From NCBI GenBank assembly GCA_964597045.1, contig CAZQWE010000003.1:62001-126000 (forward strand): a stretch of DNA of 64,000 nt, in the 5' to 3' direction. Numbering within the stretch: the stretch's first letter is position 1; each line of letters opens with the position of its first letter. The notes under the pieces were generated by a model. It did not search any database, was not told the origin of the DNA, and worked only from the letters and a program-made list of their open reading frames with translations. The stretch comes from UBA9655 sp964597045. GTDB lineage: Bacteria > Pseudomonadota > Alphaproteobacteria > UBA9655. The translations under genes were made by a program, and so were the position numbers. Positions 31,101-39,568 of this stretch are shown here, in pieces.

Positions 31101-33259
31101 AATGGCGCAAGCCAAAGGAAGAAGGTTCTCTCTTCAAAAGGGGGGCGAAAGAGAATTTCATCCCCAAAGGTTTCTCTCAGTTTTGCGCGAACTTCTTCTT
31201 CTGATTTTCCTTGGTTGAGTTGCTCAACAATATAGGCGCGCAGGGCTTCCGACTCTTCCGTATCCGAGTCCGTAATGGCTTGACCGAGACAAACAGGACA
31301 CCGCACTTCGCCTTGGAGGTCTTTGGCGCGTCCGTCATCTGCAGATACGGCGATGGGTAAGAGGTGACATAAAATAAAAAGTGCATTGCGAGTAGCCAAA
31401 CCCAGCCACGTCGCTACGCTCCTTACTATGACGAGTTTACAAAGTGAGGCTATCCCACCCAACACCATAAAACCGCCGCCGATCCAAATCCAGGGAGCAA
31501 GGGGGAGATAGGATCCCTTCACAACCCATTTCTGATTTCCCTGATAGGGGCCAAGAATAACATACAAATCTCGAAGGCCATTTGTTGTTATGGCTGTTTC
31601 GCTGAGCAAGGAATTCTGTGGTTTGTAAACTCTTTTCTCAGGTGTAAGAGTTCCTCCCTTATGGAGTAATGTTGCTTTTTCAAAGAGATAGGTGGGGGCC
31701 TCGCCAAGCTGAACATCCGTGAGGGTCAGCTCAACTCCCCCGACTGTCATCTTCTCTTCAAGGCCGAGAATATGGGATTCCTCAGTCTTGAAGCCACCCG
31801 CAACACTCACCCCGAGAAGGGAAATGGCAACGCCAAGATGAGCGAAGGTTGGACCTAAGAACAGTCTCTTTTGATAGGCAGCTTGAAGGGTTCCCACAAG
31901 GACCCAAACCGCAACGATTATGCCCGTGAGTGCACTTATAGAGACCGTAGAGTAGGTGAAAAGGAGAAGGACGAGTGATGCGAAGGCGGCGGTCAAAGGA
32001 GTGCTGAAAAGCGAAAATAATGATTCTGGTTCCCTTCTCAAGAGTGAGCCAATGGGAATCAGAATGAGCACAGGAATCATCAGAGGAATAAAAGTTCGTT
32101 CAAAATAAGGCGTTCCCACAGAGAGTGTTTGCCCGTGCACCCATTCACTCCACAGAGGATAAAAAGTTCCGAGAACAACAGTGATCAAACCCATACATAA
32201 AAAGAGGGAATTGAGGAGAAGCATTCCTTGCCTTGTCATCAGATTCAAAGGAACGCCTTTTAAACGTGGTGCTTTCCAGACCCACATCATGAGTCCAAAC
32301 CCTGCAATAAAGCCTAACAAACTTAAGATAAAGAGACCTCGATCTGGACTTTGGGCAAAAGAATGTACGGATGTGATGAGTCCTGATCGGACAAGGAACG
32401 TTCCCAAAAGACTTAATGAAAACGTAAGGATGCTGAGGAAAAGGCTCCACCGAAAAAGAGATCCAGATCTTAATGTATGGACGAGAGCCGTTCCCGCAAG
32501 CCAAGGCATGAGAGACGCATTTTCAACCGGATCCCAGAACCACCAGCCTCCCCAGCCCAGTTCATAATAAGCCCACCAACTGCCCAGGGTAATCCCACCC
32601 GTCAAAGCAGCCCAAGCAAGGAGTGTCCAAGGCCGGACAACGGCTTCCCAAGTCTCTTGGCTGTCCCTCCCCCATAGGACAGCAATCGCCAGGGAATAGG
32701 GGACAGAAAATCCAACATATCCCAGGTACAGGAGGGGGGGATGCATAACAAGACTTTGGTCTTGAAGGATCGGATTAAGGGATTCCCCTTCAGTTAAAGG
32801 AAAGGGAAGCAGATCAAAGGGATTCGATTTCACCATGAGGAGAAGAAGAAAACCAATGGTTAGCATTCCTTGGATAACCAGAGACCGGGCGCGCAGCTGT
32901 GGATCCTTAAGGGTTAAGGCGAGACCACTACTCATGCTTGAGAGAATCAACACAAACAAGAGAAGAGATCCCTCATGGTTTCCCCAGGTGGCCGCAAATC
33001 TAAAGTACCACGGAAGATGGCTATGATCATGAAGGGCGACGGTGAGGATTGAGAAATCACAGAGAAGAAAAGCTGTGATGAGGGTTATAAATGCGGCAAG
33101 GACAAAGGTGTTTTGAAGGTATGCGGTGGCGGATCCAAGTCTCGTCATTGGGAGAGGTAACAGAACCCTCCCAATGACGCCTCTTAATGAAGCAAACACC
33201 TGCACCCCTGCAAACCCCAGAGCCATCACAAGACAGAATTGTCCAATTTCACTTAACAC
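31037..33259 (-). CDS. ccmF: Cytochrome c heme lyase: CcmF fused to CcmH
   Basis: About 740 residues from a GTG at 33259 that overlaps the ccmE stop; CcmF proteins usually start with Glu-x-Gly-x-Phe at this place. Many membrane segments, and the tryptophan-rich heme-handling motif Trp-Gly-Gly-Trp-Trp-Phe-Trp-Asp-Pro-Val-Glu-Asn lies near 234-245. CcmF ends near residue 605. A short stretch encoded by a palindromic repeat follows (about 609-626), then a complete CcmH N-domain with Arg-Cys-Pro-Val-Cys near 653-657 and a C-terminal membrane anchor. The heme lyase and the apocytochrome thiol reductase would thus be one polypeptide. ccmG and ccmI are not in the window. Confidence 0.88.
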   Translation of the reverse strand: MLSEIGQFCLVMALGFAGVQVFASLRGVIGRVLLPLPMTRLGSATAYLQNTFVLAAFITLITAFLLCDFSILTVALHDHSHLPWYFRFAATWGNHEGSLLLFVLILSSMSSGLALTLKDPQLRARSLVIQGMLTIGFLLLLMVKSNPFDLLPFPLTEGESLNPILQDQSLVMHPPLLYLGYVGFSVPYSLAIAVLWGRDSQETWEAVVRPWTLLAWAALTGGITLGSWWAYYELGWGGWWFWDPVENASLMPWLAGTALVHTLRSGSLFRWSLFLSILTFSLSLLGTFLVRSGLITSVHSFAQSPDRGLFILSLLGFIAGFGLMMWVWKAPRLKGVPLNLMTRQGMLLLNSLFLCMGLITVVLGTFYPLWSEWVHGQTLSVGTPYFERTFIPLMIPVLILIPIGSLLRREPESLFSLFSTPLTAAFASLVLLLFTYSTVSISALTGIIVAVWVLVGTLQAAYQKRLFLGPTFAHLGVAISLLGVSVAGGFKTEESHILGLEEKMTVGGVELTLTDVQLGEAPTYLFEKATLLHKGGTLTPEKRVYKPQNSLLSETAITTNGLRDLYVILGPYQGNQKWVVKGSYLPLAPWIWIGGGFMVLGGIASLCKLVIVRSVATWLGLATRNALFILCHLLPIAVSADDGRAKDLQGEVRCPVCLGQAITDSDTEESEALRAYIVEQLNQGKSEEEVRAKLRETFGDEILFRPPFEERTFFLWLAPFFLLFMALAWIMWRVVRSRNL
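31382..31434. repeat. Palindromic repeat element inside the ccmF-H frame
   Basis: About 53 bases with the look of the widespread GTCATTGCGAGGAGCG / AGCGACGTGGC type of interspersed palindrome. It is translated in frame (Arg-Ser-Val-Ala-Thr-Trp-Leu-Gly-Leu-Ala-Thr-Arg) between the CcmF and CcmH parts, as palindromic elements are in rickettsial genes. Confidence 0.6.
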
Positions 33260-33671
33260 AGCAGTCCTCCAAACGGTCTGCAACCTCTTTGGGCATGTAA
33301 TTTTCATCATGCTTTGCAAGAACATAGTCAGCCATAAAAAGACCGGGTTCAACCAAAAATCCTTCTGCAACAACACCTTGCCCGTCAGCAAAAAGGTCAG
33401 GAAGAAGACCAGTATACTTGACGGCTAGAGTTTCCTTATGATCCGTCACCACAAAATGAACGTCCTCTCCTTTATGAGAAACTGAGTCAGGCTTCACAAG
33501 ACCACCAATGCGAATCCGTTGCTGGGATGGTATCTGCTTTGCGAGAAGATCGGAGGGTGTATAAAAAAAGACCAGCGTATCCTTAAAGGCTGTAATCATC
33601 AGAAGTGCTGCAACAGAAAGCCCCAGAAGGGCTCCACAAATGAGCAACAAACGCTGATGTTTAGGTTTCAT
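33249..33671 (-). CDS. ccmE: Heme chaperone CcmE
   Basis: 140 residues with one N-terminal membrane anchor (7-28) and a periplasmic OB-fold domain. The heme-binding histidine sits in Ala-Lys-His-Asp-Glu-Asn-Tyr-Met-Pro (His121). It accepts heme from CcmC and hands it to CcmF. The start overlaps the ccmD stop, and the stop overlaps the ccmF start. Confidence 0.93.
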   Translation of the reverse strand: MKPKHQRLLLICGALLGLSVAALLMITAFKDTLVFFYTPSDLLAKQIPSQQRIRIGGLVKPDSVSHKGEDVHFVVTDHKETLAVKYTGLLPDLFADGQGVVAEGFLVEPGLFMADYVLAKHDENYMPKEVADRLEDCCVK

Positions 33672-33778
33672 TTAGATCTGACCCATGAGGCGAGAGTGAG
33701 ACAAAAGAAGATGGCAAGACTGAGAAGGGATAGACTATAGGCTGCAAGAATGTAGGGGAGATAAGAAGTATTTATCAT
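33668..33778 (-). CDS. ccmD: Heme exporter protein CcmD
   Basis: 36 residues: a short N-terminus with Pro-Tyr-Ile, one membrane helix (Ala-Ala-Tyr-Ser to Leu-Ala-Ser-Trp) and a basic end, Trp-Val-Arg-Ser-Lys. Size, topology and place between ccmC and ccmE fit CcmD, which helps release holo-CcmE from the CcmABC complex. Its stop overlaps the ccmE start as ATGA. Confidence 0.8.
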   Translation of the reverse strand: MINTSYLPYILAAYSLSLLSLAIFFCLTLASWVRSK

Positions 33779-33814
33779 AATACTTCCCAGTTGGCTTCAT
33801 CCCTAAGCCCTTTG

Positions 33815-33939
33815 GCGTCATCCCTGCGAAAGCAGGGACCCAGGCAGGTCATTGCGTTATCAATGAAATGTAGTAAGCCTTTTACATTCCTTCGGAATGA
33901 GTTATTAGCCCTGGGTCCCTGCTTTCGCAGGGATGACGC
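33815..33939. repeat. 125-bp palindromic element between ccmC and ccmD
   Basis: Two 30-base arms at 33815-33844 and 33910-33939 are perfect complements (outer end GCGTCATCCCTGCG). Further partial pairing lies inside. This is the common GTCATCCCTGCGAAAGCAGGG type of dispersed repeat. It separates ccmC from ccmD in an otherwise overlapping operon and would form a long RNA hairpin in the ccm message. Confidence 0.92.
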
Positions 33940-33961
33940 TCTTTGTGTATATAAAGTCATC

Positions 33962-34657
33962 CTACCTTCTCCCCCTCTTCCTACGACTGTTCATCTCAGT
34001 TCGCGTCCGCAGAATCAAAACACTCAAGAAGTAACAAAAATAAGCTCCACCCATGAGAATAAGGGGCATCATCATACTTGCATGAATGGAAAGCTTTGTC
34101 AGACTTGCCGGTTGATGCAATGTGTTCCACCACTCAACGGAAAACTTAATAATGGGAAGATTGATGAGACCCACAAGGGCGAGGAGGGAGGCCGCCCGTA
34201 TGCCTTGATCGGGCCGTCTGTAAGACTTGTAAAGGGCCCAGTATCCTCCATAAAGAAAAAGGAGGACAAGGACGGATGTGAGACGTGCGTCCCACACCCA
34301 ATAGGTTCCCCACATGGGCTTTCCCCAAAGGGACCCTGTGGCAAGGCTCAAGGCCGTAAAGAGCGCTCCAATAGGAACACAAGCAACAGACAGGATCTCA
34401 GCAAGGGGTGATCTCCAGACCAAAACGAATAGACTCATAACTCCCAGAAATGCATAGATCAGAAGGGACATCCATGAAGCCGGGACGTGGACATACATAA
34501 TCCGCATAGCGTCTCCTTGTCTGAAGTCGGGAGGGGAGGTGATGAGCCCTGTGTAAAGACCTGCAGCCAACAAGAGTCCCATTGAAATAAGAGAAAGGGG
34601 CAAAAGATACCTTGAAACCTTTAAAAAGAATTTTGGTTGGGCCCAGGTGTGAATCAT
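33962..34657 (-). CDS. ccmC: Heme export membrane protein CcmC
   Basis: 231 residues with six membrane segments. The tryptophan-rich signature Trp-Gly-Thr-Tyr-Trp-Val-Trp-Asp-Ala-Arg-Leu-Thr lies near 116-127, with conserved histidines His57 (Tyr-Val-His-Val-Pro) and a second in the Leu-His-Gln-Pro segment near 180. It loads heme onto CcmE. Starts immediately behind ccmB. Confidence 0.93.
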   Translation of the reverse strand: MIHTWAQPKFFLKVSRYLLPLSLISMGLLLAAGLYTGLITSPPDFRQGDAMRIMYVHVPASWMSLLIYAFLGVMSLFVLVWRSPLAEILSVACVPIGALFTALSLATGSLWGKPMWGTYWVWDARLTSVLVLLFLYGGYWALYKSYRRPDQGIRAASLLALVGLINLPIIKFSVEWWNTLHQPASLTKLSIHASMMMPLILMGGAYFCYFLSVLILRTRTEMNSRRKRGRR

Positions 34658-35281
34658 TTATCCCTCTACAGCAAGTCTAAGTGCCTTACTTCCTGCAGCA
34701 ATCCCTAAGATAAACAAGAGAAGTGACACACTGGTAAGGAGGCAGAAAGAGGGAAAAGAATCAAGTCCTAATCTTGCCGTCTCCGTAGCCGATAAGGAAA
34801 AGAGCAGAAGAGGCAAGGCGAGAGGCAAGATGAGGAGAGAAAGCAATATGCCGCCACCACTTGAGCGAACAGTCAATAAACTTCCCCAAAGGGAAAGAGC
34901 GCTTAAGGCGGGATAGCTGATGAGGAGACTTAAGGAAAATGTTCTCTCACTAACAAGAAGGCTGATGAGGATGAGGGGCAGTCCAAGACAAAGGGTTTCA
35001 GCGATCACTTTTGCGATGAGTGTTAGAGCTGGAGGTGAAGGCTGTAGAAGGATCTCATCGAGGAGTCCTTCTTGAGCCTCTTGTCTGATAAAGGTTGGTG
35101 TGGAGAAAAACGTTGTGAGCATCACCAGTATCCAAATCAAAGCTGGAGTGGTTTCCGAAATGAATTGAACGTTCGGTCTAATTGCTAAAGTCATTGAAAA
35201 CAAACAAAGAATGAAGAAACTGAGGGCGTTTAAGAGGGCTCCTTTATGCAGAATGAGAATGCGGATTTCCCGGGAGATCAT
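34658..35281 (-). CDS. ccmB: Heme export ABC permease CcmB
   Basis: 207 residues, about six membrane segments, with the Gln-Glu-Ala-Gln-Glu-Gly-Leu-Leu-Asp-Glu-Ile-Leu-Leu-Gln-Pro stretch near 67-81 typical of CcmB. Partner of the CcmA ATPase. Its start overlaps the ccmA stop by four bases. Confidence 0.9.
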   Translation of the reverse strand: MISREIRILILHKGALLNALSFFILCLFSMTLAIRPNVQFISETTPALIWILVMLTTFFSTPTFIRQEAQEGLLDEILLQPSPPALTLIAKVIAETLCLGLPLILISLLVSERTFSLSLLISYPALSALSLWGSLLTVRSSGGGILLSLLILPLALPLLLFSLSATETARLGLDSFPSFCLLTSVSLLLFILGIAAGSKALRLAVEG

Positions 35282-35829
35282 AGGGTGATCTCCTTTGATG
35301 AGGCGTCCATGTCCTCATGTGTTGCAAGGACTATACTTCCCCCTTCAGTCAAATGAGTCTCCATACATTTATGAAGGGTTGCTTTTCCTTCGATGTCAAG
35401 TCCAGCATGGGGTTCGTCCAGGATCCATAGTTTCTTTGGAAAAAGACTGAGCCTTAAAAGACTAATCCGTTTCTGCTGACCTTCTGAAAACTCGGAAATC
35501 TTAAAATTGAACGATCGTTCAATATTCCATAAATTCAATGACTTATCAATGATTTCCTTGGAAACGTGTGGCCAGAGTCTTAATTGCTCGTTAAGAGTTG
35601 CTTCTTTATAAAGGGCAAGCCGATGACCGATATAGAGAAGTTCTTGAGATCTCGTTATTTTTCCAGAGAGGGGTGGAAGTAAGCCTGCAACAAGCCTCAA
35701 AAGCGTTGATTTACCTGAACCATTTGCTCCCCGAATCACACTCATTTCCCCTTCCTTAAGTGTGAAAGAAAGGTTGGTAAAGAGGGGCTTTTCGTCCCAA
35801 CCATAGGTTAATTCGTTTACATCCAACAT
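35278..35829 (-). CDS. ccmA: Cytochrome c maturation ATPase CcmA
   Basis: 183 residues of an ABC ATPase: Walker A Gly-Ala-Asn-Gly-Ser-Gly-Lys-Ser-Thr near 35-43, signature Phe-Ser-Glu-Gly-Gln-Gln-Lys-Arg near 118, Walker B Leu-Trp-Ile-Leu-Asp-Glu-Pro near 135, and a switch histidine in Ala-Thr-His-Glu near 170. It drives release of heme-loaded CcmE. First gene of the ccmABCDE-F/H operon. Slightly shorter than the usual 200 residues. Confidence 0.92.
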   Translation of the reverse strand: MLDVNELTYGWDEKPLFTNLSFTLKEGEMSVIRGANGSGKSTLLRLVAGLLPPLSGKITRSQELLYIGHRLALYKEATLNEQLRLWPHVSKEIIDKSLNLWNIERSFNFKISEFSEGQQKRISLLRLSLFPKKLWILDEPHAGLDIEGKATLHKCMETHLTEGGSIVLATHEDMDASSKEITL

Positions 35830-35991
35830 AGATGAACCCTACCCAAAAGGAACAGGTTTGGAAATGGGAAAGTGAAACGCTGATTTATGGGTGTTTATAA
35901 GTGTCTTTATGGGTTACTCCCATATTACCTTGAGGAAAACCCCCATTTCGTCTAGTATTAAATTCACATTCTCATCCCAACAAGGACTGAC

Positions 35992-36864
35992 ATGATCGAA
36001 ACAATTGGTATCATCGGAGCTGGACAAATGGGCGCTGGCATTGCGCAAGTTTGTGCTGAGGCAGGTTATTTGGTTTATTTAAGCGATGTCTCAAAAGACG
36101 CCCTTCAAAAAGGAATGGGTTTGATAACCAAGAACTTAGAACGTATGGTCACGCGTAATAAGATCTCCTCAAAGGAAAAGGACGAAATTAATAATAGAAT
36201 TCACGGGTATATCGGTCTTGAAGGCTTTAAGAGTTGTGATCTGATCATTGAAGCTGCAACAGAAAATGAGGAGCTTAAAAAGTCTATCTTTAAACAACTA
36301 GTTCCTATCCTCACACCCGACTGTCTTTTGGCAACAAACACATCTTCCATTTCAATAACAGCCCTCGCAAATGTGACTCACCGTCCGGATAAATTTATGG
36401 GCATGCATTTCATGAATCCTGTCCCTGTCATGCAACTTGTGGAGCTTATTCGTGGAGTAGCCACATCGGAGGCAACGTTTAATGCGATTAAGGAGGTTGT
36501 TCTCTCCCTTAATAAACAAGTTGCTGAATCCGAGGATTACCCTGGTTTTATCGTCAACCGTATCCTTATGCCGATGATTAATGAAGCCATTTATGCCCTC
36601 TTTGAAGGCGTCGGTACGATTGAGGCCATTGACAAAGGCATGCATTTAGGGACAAATCAACCTATGGGTCCTCTCGCCCTTGCAGACCTTATTGGACTTG
36701 ATACTTGTGAGTCCATCTTGAATGTTCTCTATGAGTCAAGAGGCAGTGCTCACTACAGACCCTGTCCGTTACTTGTAAAGTATGTGGAAGCTGGATGGTT
36801 AGGACGAAAAACCGGGCGGGGTTTCTATGATTATACAGGGGATAGGATCGTCCCCACACGGTAG
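35992..36864 (+). CDS. hbd: 3-hydroxybutyryl/3-hydroxyacyl-CoA dehydrogenase
   Basis: 290 residues. The NAD motif Gly-Ala-Gly-Gln-Met-Gly-Ala-Gly lies at 8-15, Asn-Thr-Ser-Ser-Ile-Ser near 115, His-Phe-Met-Asn-Pro-Val with the catalytic histidine near 138, and Gly-Phe-Ile-Val-Asn-Arg near 184. It interconverts (S)-3-hydroxyacyl-CoA and 3-ketoacyl-CoA, serving fatty-acid degradation and possibly the supply of PHA precursors. Twelve bases separate it from xseB. Confidence 0.92.
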   Translation: MIETIGIIGAGQMGAGIAQVCAEAGYLVYLSDVSKDALQKGMGLITKNLERMVTRNKISSKEKDEINNRIHGYIGLEGFKSCDLIIEAATENEELKKSIFKQLVPILTPDCLLATNTSSISITALANVTHRPDKFMGMHFMNPVPVMQLVELIRGVATSEATFNAIKEVVLSLNKQVAESEDYPGFIVNRILMPMINEAIYALFEGVGTIEAIDKGMHLGTNQPMGPLALADLIGLDTCESILNVLYESRGSAHYRPCPLLVKYVEAGWLGRKTGRGFYDYTGDRIVPTR

Positions 36865-36876
36865 GAGAAACAACTG

Positions 36877-37110
36877 ATGTCCATTGAAAATATGACTTTT
36901 GAAGACGCAATGCGTGAGCTTGAGTCGATCGTAAGGAAGCTTGAAGAGGGTAAAACGACCCTTGAAGACTCCATTACATCTTATGAAAGGGGTGCAGCTC
37001 TTCGAGCCCATTGTGAAAAGAAACTCAAGGACGCCCGTCTTCGCGTTGAACAAATTGTGGTAGGTCCAGATGGCACTCTCTCAACAAAGCCTGCAAGTTT
37101 TGAAGGATAA
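36877..37110 (+). CDS. xseB: Exodeoxyribonuclease VII small subunit
   Basis: 77 residues with the XseB core: Phe-Glu-Asp-Ala-Met-Arg-Glu-Leu-Glu, Leu-Glu-Glu-Gly near 25 and Tyr-Glu-Arg-Gly near 41. It forms a coiled-coil stalk on the XseA nuclease; xseA is not in the window. The next gene starts inside its 3' end, in the common xseB-ispA order. Confidence 0.9.
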   Translation: MSIENMTFEDAMRELESIVRKLEEGKTTLEDSITSYERGAALRAHCEKKLKDARLRVEQIVVGPDGTLSTKPASFEG

Positions 37111-37972
37111 AGCGGTCGAAGACCGTCTTCAAAAAGTCGTTGAAGCGGTTGAAAGAACACTGGACCAGTTTTTACCTTTACCCACATCCCGTCTCCATGA
37201 AGCGATAAGGTACGCTGTTTTGGGAGGGGGAAAACGTATACGGTCTTATGTTCTCTATGAAGCAGCTCGTCTGTTTGATGTATCTGAAGATCTTGTCCTG
37301 AAGGTGGCAGCTGCCTTAGAGGTGATCCAAGGGTATTCCCTTGTGCATGATGACTTACCTGCTATGGATAATGCGGATCTGAGACGGGGTAAACCCAGCT
37401 GTCATAAGGCTTACGGGGAAGCTACAGCCATTCTCGTTGGGGATGCTCTCATACCTCTTGCCTTTGAATACCTGGCAAAACTTGGAGAAAGAGCCGAAAT
37501 CAAAATTGAGCTCATTGAAGTTTTGGCTAAAACCATAGGTTCACAAGGACTTGTTGCAGGGCAAATGAGAGATTTGGGTCAAGAAGGAAAACTTATTCAT
37601 GAAAATGATATCCTAGAGATGGAAAGGCTCAAGACGGGAGTTTTGTTTAGCTTTGCCGCAGAAGCAGGTGCCATCCTCGGCAATGCATCATCCTATGAGA
37701 GACAAGCCCTTAAGGACTACGGGTTGTACCTTGGAGAAGCCTTTCAAATGAGGGATGATCTCTTGGACGGTATAGGTTCAGAGGAAACTCTTGGAAAGCC
37801 AAGTGGCCAAGACGCCCAGAAACTCACGTTCTTTTCTCTTTTAGGACCAGAGCGTCTCTTTCAGAAAACAGAAGAAGCGAGCCTTAAAGCAGCACAATCC
37901 ATTGATATATTTGGTGAAAAAGCCACATCATTAAAAGCACTAGCCGCTTACGCTCTTCATCGGGTGAGGTAG
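37070..37972 (+). CDS. ispA: Farnesyl diphosphate synthase
   Basis: 300 residues of a short-chain polyprenyl synthase. The first Asp-rich motif Asp-Asp-Leu-Pro-Ala-Met-Asp lies near 93-99 and the second, Asp-Asp-Leu-Leu-Asp, near 229-233; Gly-Gly-Gly-Lys-Arg-Ile-Arg at 51-57 binds IPP. It makes C15 diphosphate for quinone side chains and undecaprenyl phosphate. The chosen ATG overlaps xseB by 41 bases; a later start would cut into the fold. No dxs follows, unlike many alphaproteobacteria. Confidence 0.9.
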   Translation: MALSQQSLQVLKDKAVEDRLQKVVEAVERTLDQFLPLPTSRLHEAIRYAVLGGGKRIRSYVLYEAARLFDVSEDLVLKVAAALEVIQGYSLVHDDLPAMDNADLRRGKPSCHKAYGEATAILVGDALIPLAFEYLAKLGERAEIKIELIEVLAKTIGSQGLVAGQMRDLGQEGKLIHENDILEMERLKTGVLFSFAAEAGAILGNASSYERQALKDYGLYLGEAFQMRDDLLDGIGSEETLGKPSGQDAQKLTFFSLLGPERLFQKTEEASLKAAQSIDIFGEKATSLKALAAYALHRVR

Positions 37973-37984
37973 GATTCCACCCCC

Positions 37985-38018
37985 TTGCGCAACTTATACA
38001 TATGTATGAGTTGCGCAA
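37985..38018. promoter_or_regulatory. 34-bp palindrome, upstream copy
   Basis: Near-perfect palindrome with ends TTGCGCAA and centre ACATATGT; one central-arm mismatch. A second copy stands 53 bases further on, about five DNA turns. Likely a dimeric-protein binding site or recombination site before the AAA ATPase gene. Confidence 0.8.
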
Positions 38019-38037
38019 GGAGATTGCATATACATGC

Positions 38038-38071
38038 TTGCGCATGTTATACATATGTATAAGTTGCGCAA
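38038..38071. promoter_or_regulatory. 34-bp palindrome, downstream copy
   Basis: Same palindrome as at 37985, with two changed bases in the left arm. Each copy is followed by AAGGAGA; here this is the ribosome site of the ATPase gene, so the palindrome end overlaps the translation start region. Confidence 0.8.
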
Positions 38072-38081
38072 GGAGAATATG

Positions 38082-39533
38082 ATGAAATTATTTGTAGGAC
38101 GAAAGTATGAGCTCAAGCAATTAAATGAATTGAGAGATTCTTTTCACAGAAAAGGGCTAGCAAATCTAGTTGTTATTAAAGGACGCAGACGTGTAGGGAA
38201 GAGCAGGCTTGCCGAAGAGTATGCAAAGAACAAGAGGTTTTTGTCTTTTTCTGGGATTGCCCCAACAGAAAACATGACGGCACAAGATCAACGGGCAAGA
38301 TTTGCGATGAAATTATCAGAATATTTTTCATTACCATTGCATGATTTTCAAGATTGGAGTTTGGCTTTTAATCATTTATCTCACTATTTGACAGACGAAC
38401 CAACAGTTGTCTTATTCGATGAGATTTCGTGGATGGGCTCAAAAGACCAAACCTTCATTCCAAAATTAAAGGCATGGTGGGACGAATCCATGCAAAATCA
38501 AAAGAACCTAACGGTCATTTTTTGTGGCTCTGTTTCCACGTGGATTGAAGAGAACATTCTAAAAAGCACCTCTTTTTTTGGTCGCATTTCTTTAGTCATA
38601 GACTTGCAACCCTTGACTTTGCCTGAATGTGCTAAGTTTCTTGATGTTATTGGATTCAAGGGGGGAACTTATGAAATGTATAAAATTCTATCCGTTGTGG
38701 GTGGAATTCCGTGGTATTTAGAACAAGTCTCAGGTTCAGAAATGGCAGATGAAACAATAAAGAGATTATGTTTTACTCAAAATGGATTATTAACAACAGA
38801 GTTTAACAATATTTTTCATGATTTGTTTCACCAAAAAGGATCTATTTACAAAGTCATTATTCATGAACTTGCTACTGGAATGAAAACATTAGGCGAACTT
38901 CGAAAGACGGTTGGCTATGCTATGAGTGGTTCTTTTACTCGCATTGTTGAGAATCTCATAACGGCAGGTTTTGTAACGAGTCACTACCAGTGGTCTTTAA
39001 AATCAGGTCATATTACTAAAATTAGTTTATATCGTTTAAGTGATCCTTACTTGAGATTTTATATCAAATACATCGAGCCTAATCTTGCAAAAATTAATCA
39101 AAAGAGCTTCCAAACCATGAGCATTGGAAAATTGACAGGATGGGACGCAATAATGGGCTTTCAGGTAGAAAGTTTGTTGTTGCAAAATCGGCCACTTCTT
39201 TTAAAAGTTTTGGGAGTTTATCCAACAGATATTGTAGGGGATAACCCTTATCTTCAAAAAGGATCAACCCGTCATAAAGGGTGCCAGATTGATTATCTTG
39301 TGCAAACAAATGCGAAAAGTTTGATTGCTTGTGAGTTTAAATTCAAACGCGGCGAACTCGGGCTTGAGATTATTGAGAGTGTGAACGATAAGCTCAAGAG
39401 ATTCTCTACACCGAGAGGGTTCGGCGTTGCTCCTGTTTTGTTCCATCTCGGGGGTGTGACTGAGCAAGTCTATCAGACACGTTTTTTTTACCGAATAATC
39501 GATATTGCTGACTTGTTAGACGAAAACGTGTAG
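38082..39533 (+). CDS. AAA ATPase with DUF234 (PD-(D/E)xK-type) C-terminus, copy 2
   Basis: 483 residues from the second of two adjacent ATGs (38079, 38082), which has the better spacing to AAGGAG. Opens with Phe-Val-Gly-Arg-Lys-Tyr-Glu-Leu, then Walker A Lys-Gly-Arg-Arg-Arg-Val-Gly-Lys-Ser at 33-41, Walker B Val-Val-Leu-Phe-Asp-Glu-Ile near 105, and Phe-Cys-Gly-Ser-Val-Ser near 145. A winged helix near 275-320 precedes a C-terminal domain with Cys-Gln-Ile-Asp-Tyr-Leu and Ala-Cys-Glu-Phe-Lys, the nuclease-fold pattern. Role unknown. It stands alone behind twin palindromes, between ispA and glmS. Confidence 0.85.
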   Translation: MKLFVGRKYELKQLNELRDSFHRKGLANLVVIKGRRRVGKSRLAEEYAKNKRFLSFSGIAPTENMTAQDQRARFAMKLSEYFSLPLHDFQDWSLAFNHLSHYLTDEPTVVLFDEISWMGSKDQTFIPKLKAWWDESMQNQKNLTVIFCGSVSTWIEENILKSTSFFGRISLVIDLQPLTLPECAKFLDVIGFKGGTYEMYKILSVVGGIPWYLEQVSGSEMADETIKRLCFTQNGLLTTEFNNIFHDLFHQKGSIYKVIIHELATGMKTLGELRKTVGYAMSGSFTRIVENLITAGFVTSHYQWSLKSGHITKISLYRLSDPYLRFYIKYIEPNLAKINQKSFQTMSIGKLTGWDAIMGFQVESLLLQNRPLLLKVLGVYPTDIVGDNPYLQKGSTRHKGCQIDYLVQTNAKSLIACEFKFKRGELGLEIIESVNDKLKRFSTPRGFGVAPVLFHLGGVTEQVYQTRFFYRIIDIADLLDENV

Positions 39534-39568
39534 ACAAGTTCATCTACAGTTTTAAAACTTGTATACTC

